DNA of 64,000 nt, taken from Asanoa ishikariensis. Lineage in GTDB: Bacteria; Actinomycetota; Actinomycetes; Mycobacteriales; Micromonosporaceae. Location of the stretch: the NCBI RefSeq assembly GCF_900107455.1, contig NZ_FNQB01000002.1:496001-560000 (forward strand), in the 5' to 3' direction. The notes under the pieces were generated by a model. The model searched no databases, was not told the DNA's origin, and saw only the letters and a program-made list of their open reading frames with translations. Of the stretch, positions 63,522-64,000 are shown piece by piece; the stretch's first letter is position 1; every line of letters starts with the position of its first letter. The position numbers and the translations under genes were made by a program.

Positions 63522-64000
63522 CTACCGATCGGGGATGCCGAGCGCCTCGACCGCCTTGCGGGCCGCGATCAGCACCGGGTCCCAGACGGGGGCGTACGGC
63601 GGGGCGTATCCGAGGTCGAGCCCGACCATGTCCTCGACGGTCATCTTGTTCCACAGTGCCACCGCCAGCGGGTCGATCCGCTTCGCCGCCTCGGAGCGCC
63701 CGACGATCTGGGCGCCGAGCAGCCGGCCGGTGCCCCGCTCCGCGAGCAGCTTGATCGTCATCGGGTCGGCGCCGGGGAAGTAGCCGGCGCGGTTGGTGGA
63801 CTCGACGGACGCGGTGACGAACGAGAAGCCGGCGGCCTCGGCCTCCTTGGAGAGCAGCCCGGTGCGGGCGACCTCGAGGTCGCAGACCCGGGTCACCGCG
63901 GTGCCGATCACGCCGGGGAAGGTCGCGTACCCGCCGCCGATGTTGATGCCCGCGACCCGGCCCTGCTTGTTGGCGTGCGTGCCGAGCGGGATGTGCACCG
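63522..64000 (-). CDS. FAD/NAD(P)-dependent disulfide-type oxidoreductase, C-terminal part (runs off the right edge)
   Basis: Only the last 158 residues are present. HIPLGTHANKQGRVAGINIGGG is the conserved join between the FAD domain and the dimerisation domain. The rest (TAVTRVCDLEVARTGLL; RLLGAQIVGRSEAAKRID; LDLGYAPPYAPVWDPVLIAARKA) is the dimerisation domain of CoA-disulfide reductase or NADH oxidase-like enzymes. APPYAPVWDP is their signature. The active-site cysteine lies in the missing part, so the exact activity cannot be named. Confidence 0.85.
   Translation of the reverse strand, partial: VHIPLGTHANKQGRVAGINIGGGYATFPGVIGTAVTRVCDLEVARTGLLSKEAEAAGFSFVTASVESTNRAGYFPGADPMTIKLLAERGTGRLLGAQIVGRSEAAKRIDPLAVALWNKMTVEDMVGLDLGYAPPYAPVWDPVLIAARKAVEALGIPDR

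Overview
The window is about 72% GC, densely packed on both strands, and reads as actinobacterial chromosome, most likely Micromonosporaceae or a near relative. The markers are WhiB1, a PdtaS-type sensor kinase, the fused Kgd 2-oxoglutarate enzyme followed by its small DUF6104-type partner, nickel superoxide dismutase with its protease, siroheme sulfite reductase with an iron-sulfur APS reductase, a large SCO7613-type membrane protein, and many GTG starts. No tRNA, rRNA, phage, insertion sequence or CRISPR array was seen. The genus assignment is inference.

Layout. 0-5.2 kb: end of a GNAT gene, a TetR repressor divergent from a 14-TM drug exporter, a SIS-domain sugar isomerase and pdtaS. 5.2-10.9 kb: a membrane glycosyltransferase divergent from an assimilatory sulfur operon (leader peptide, sulfite reductase, zinc ribbon, cysH, sirohydrochlorin chelatase). 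10.9-14 kb: whiB1, a diacylglycerol-kinase-like lipid kinase and a small membrane protein, the same neighbours as Rv3217c-Rv3220c of M. tuberculosis, with the glycosyltransferase and sulfur genes lying between whiB1 and pdtaS. 14-18.8 kb: a methyltransferase, then malic enzyme, the sodX/sodN pair and an anti-sigma-like ATPase, flanked by two inverted copies of a 71-bp repeat, followed by a decayed phosphotransferase gene. 18.7-22.3 kb: a double beta-helix secreted protein and two exported hydrolases. 22.3-29.6 kb: central carbon metabolism (ackA, pta, DUF6104, kgd) on the minus strand. 29.7-35.3 kb: an ABC-2 exporter, a thioesterase-like gene, an ornithine-lipid-like acyltransferase pair, and a DUF4097/PadR pair. 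35.4-39.4 kb: a two-component system with an S1C/PDZ protease.

39.6-44.1 kb is the least conventional part. A 1125-residue membrane protein joins a PqqD-like N-terminus, an M50 zinc-protease core, two cyclic-nucleotide-binding-like domains, a FecR-like domain and an Ig-like tail. Two small co-directional genes follow: a Cys-rich zinc finger and a protein with a RiPP-leader-like N-terminus, a Gly-rich middle and calcium-binding-type Asp repeats. This is the best candidate for an undescribed system.

44.1-64 kb: a NarL-type two-component system, an orphan sugar-type ABC ATPase, a Ser/Thr kinase, patatin and acyltransferase genes, the SCO7613-type giant, a fatty-acid desaturase, a lipoprotein, a CDF metal transporter, phhB with an FHA protein, a quinone oxidoreductase divergent from TetR around a perfect 20-bp palindrome, the arginine/ornithine pair ddaH-rocD, a Pro/Thr-rich membrane protein and the C-terminus of a flavoprotein.

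ATGA-type stop/start overlaps couple many gene pairs. A recurring promoter layout (TANNNT-type -10 only 6-9 nt before the start codon) suggests that at least nine genes are transcribed without leaders.
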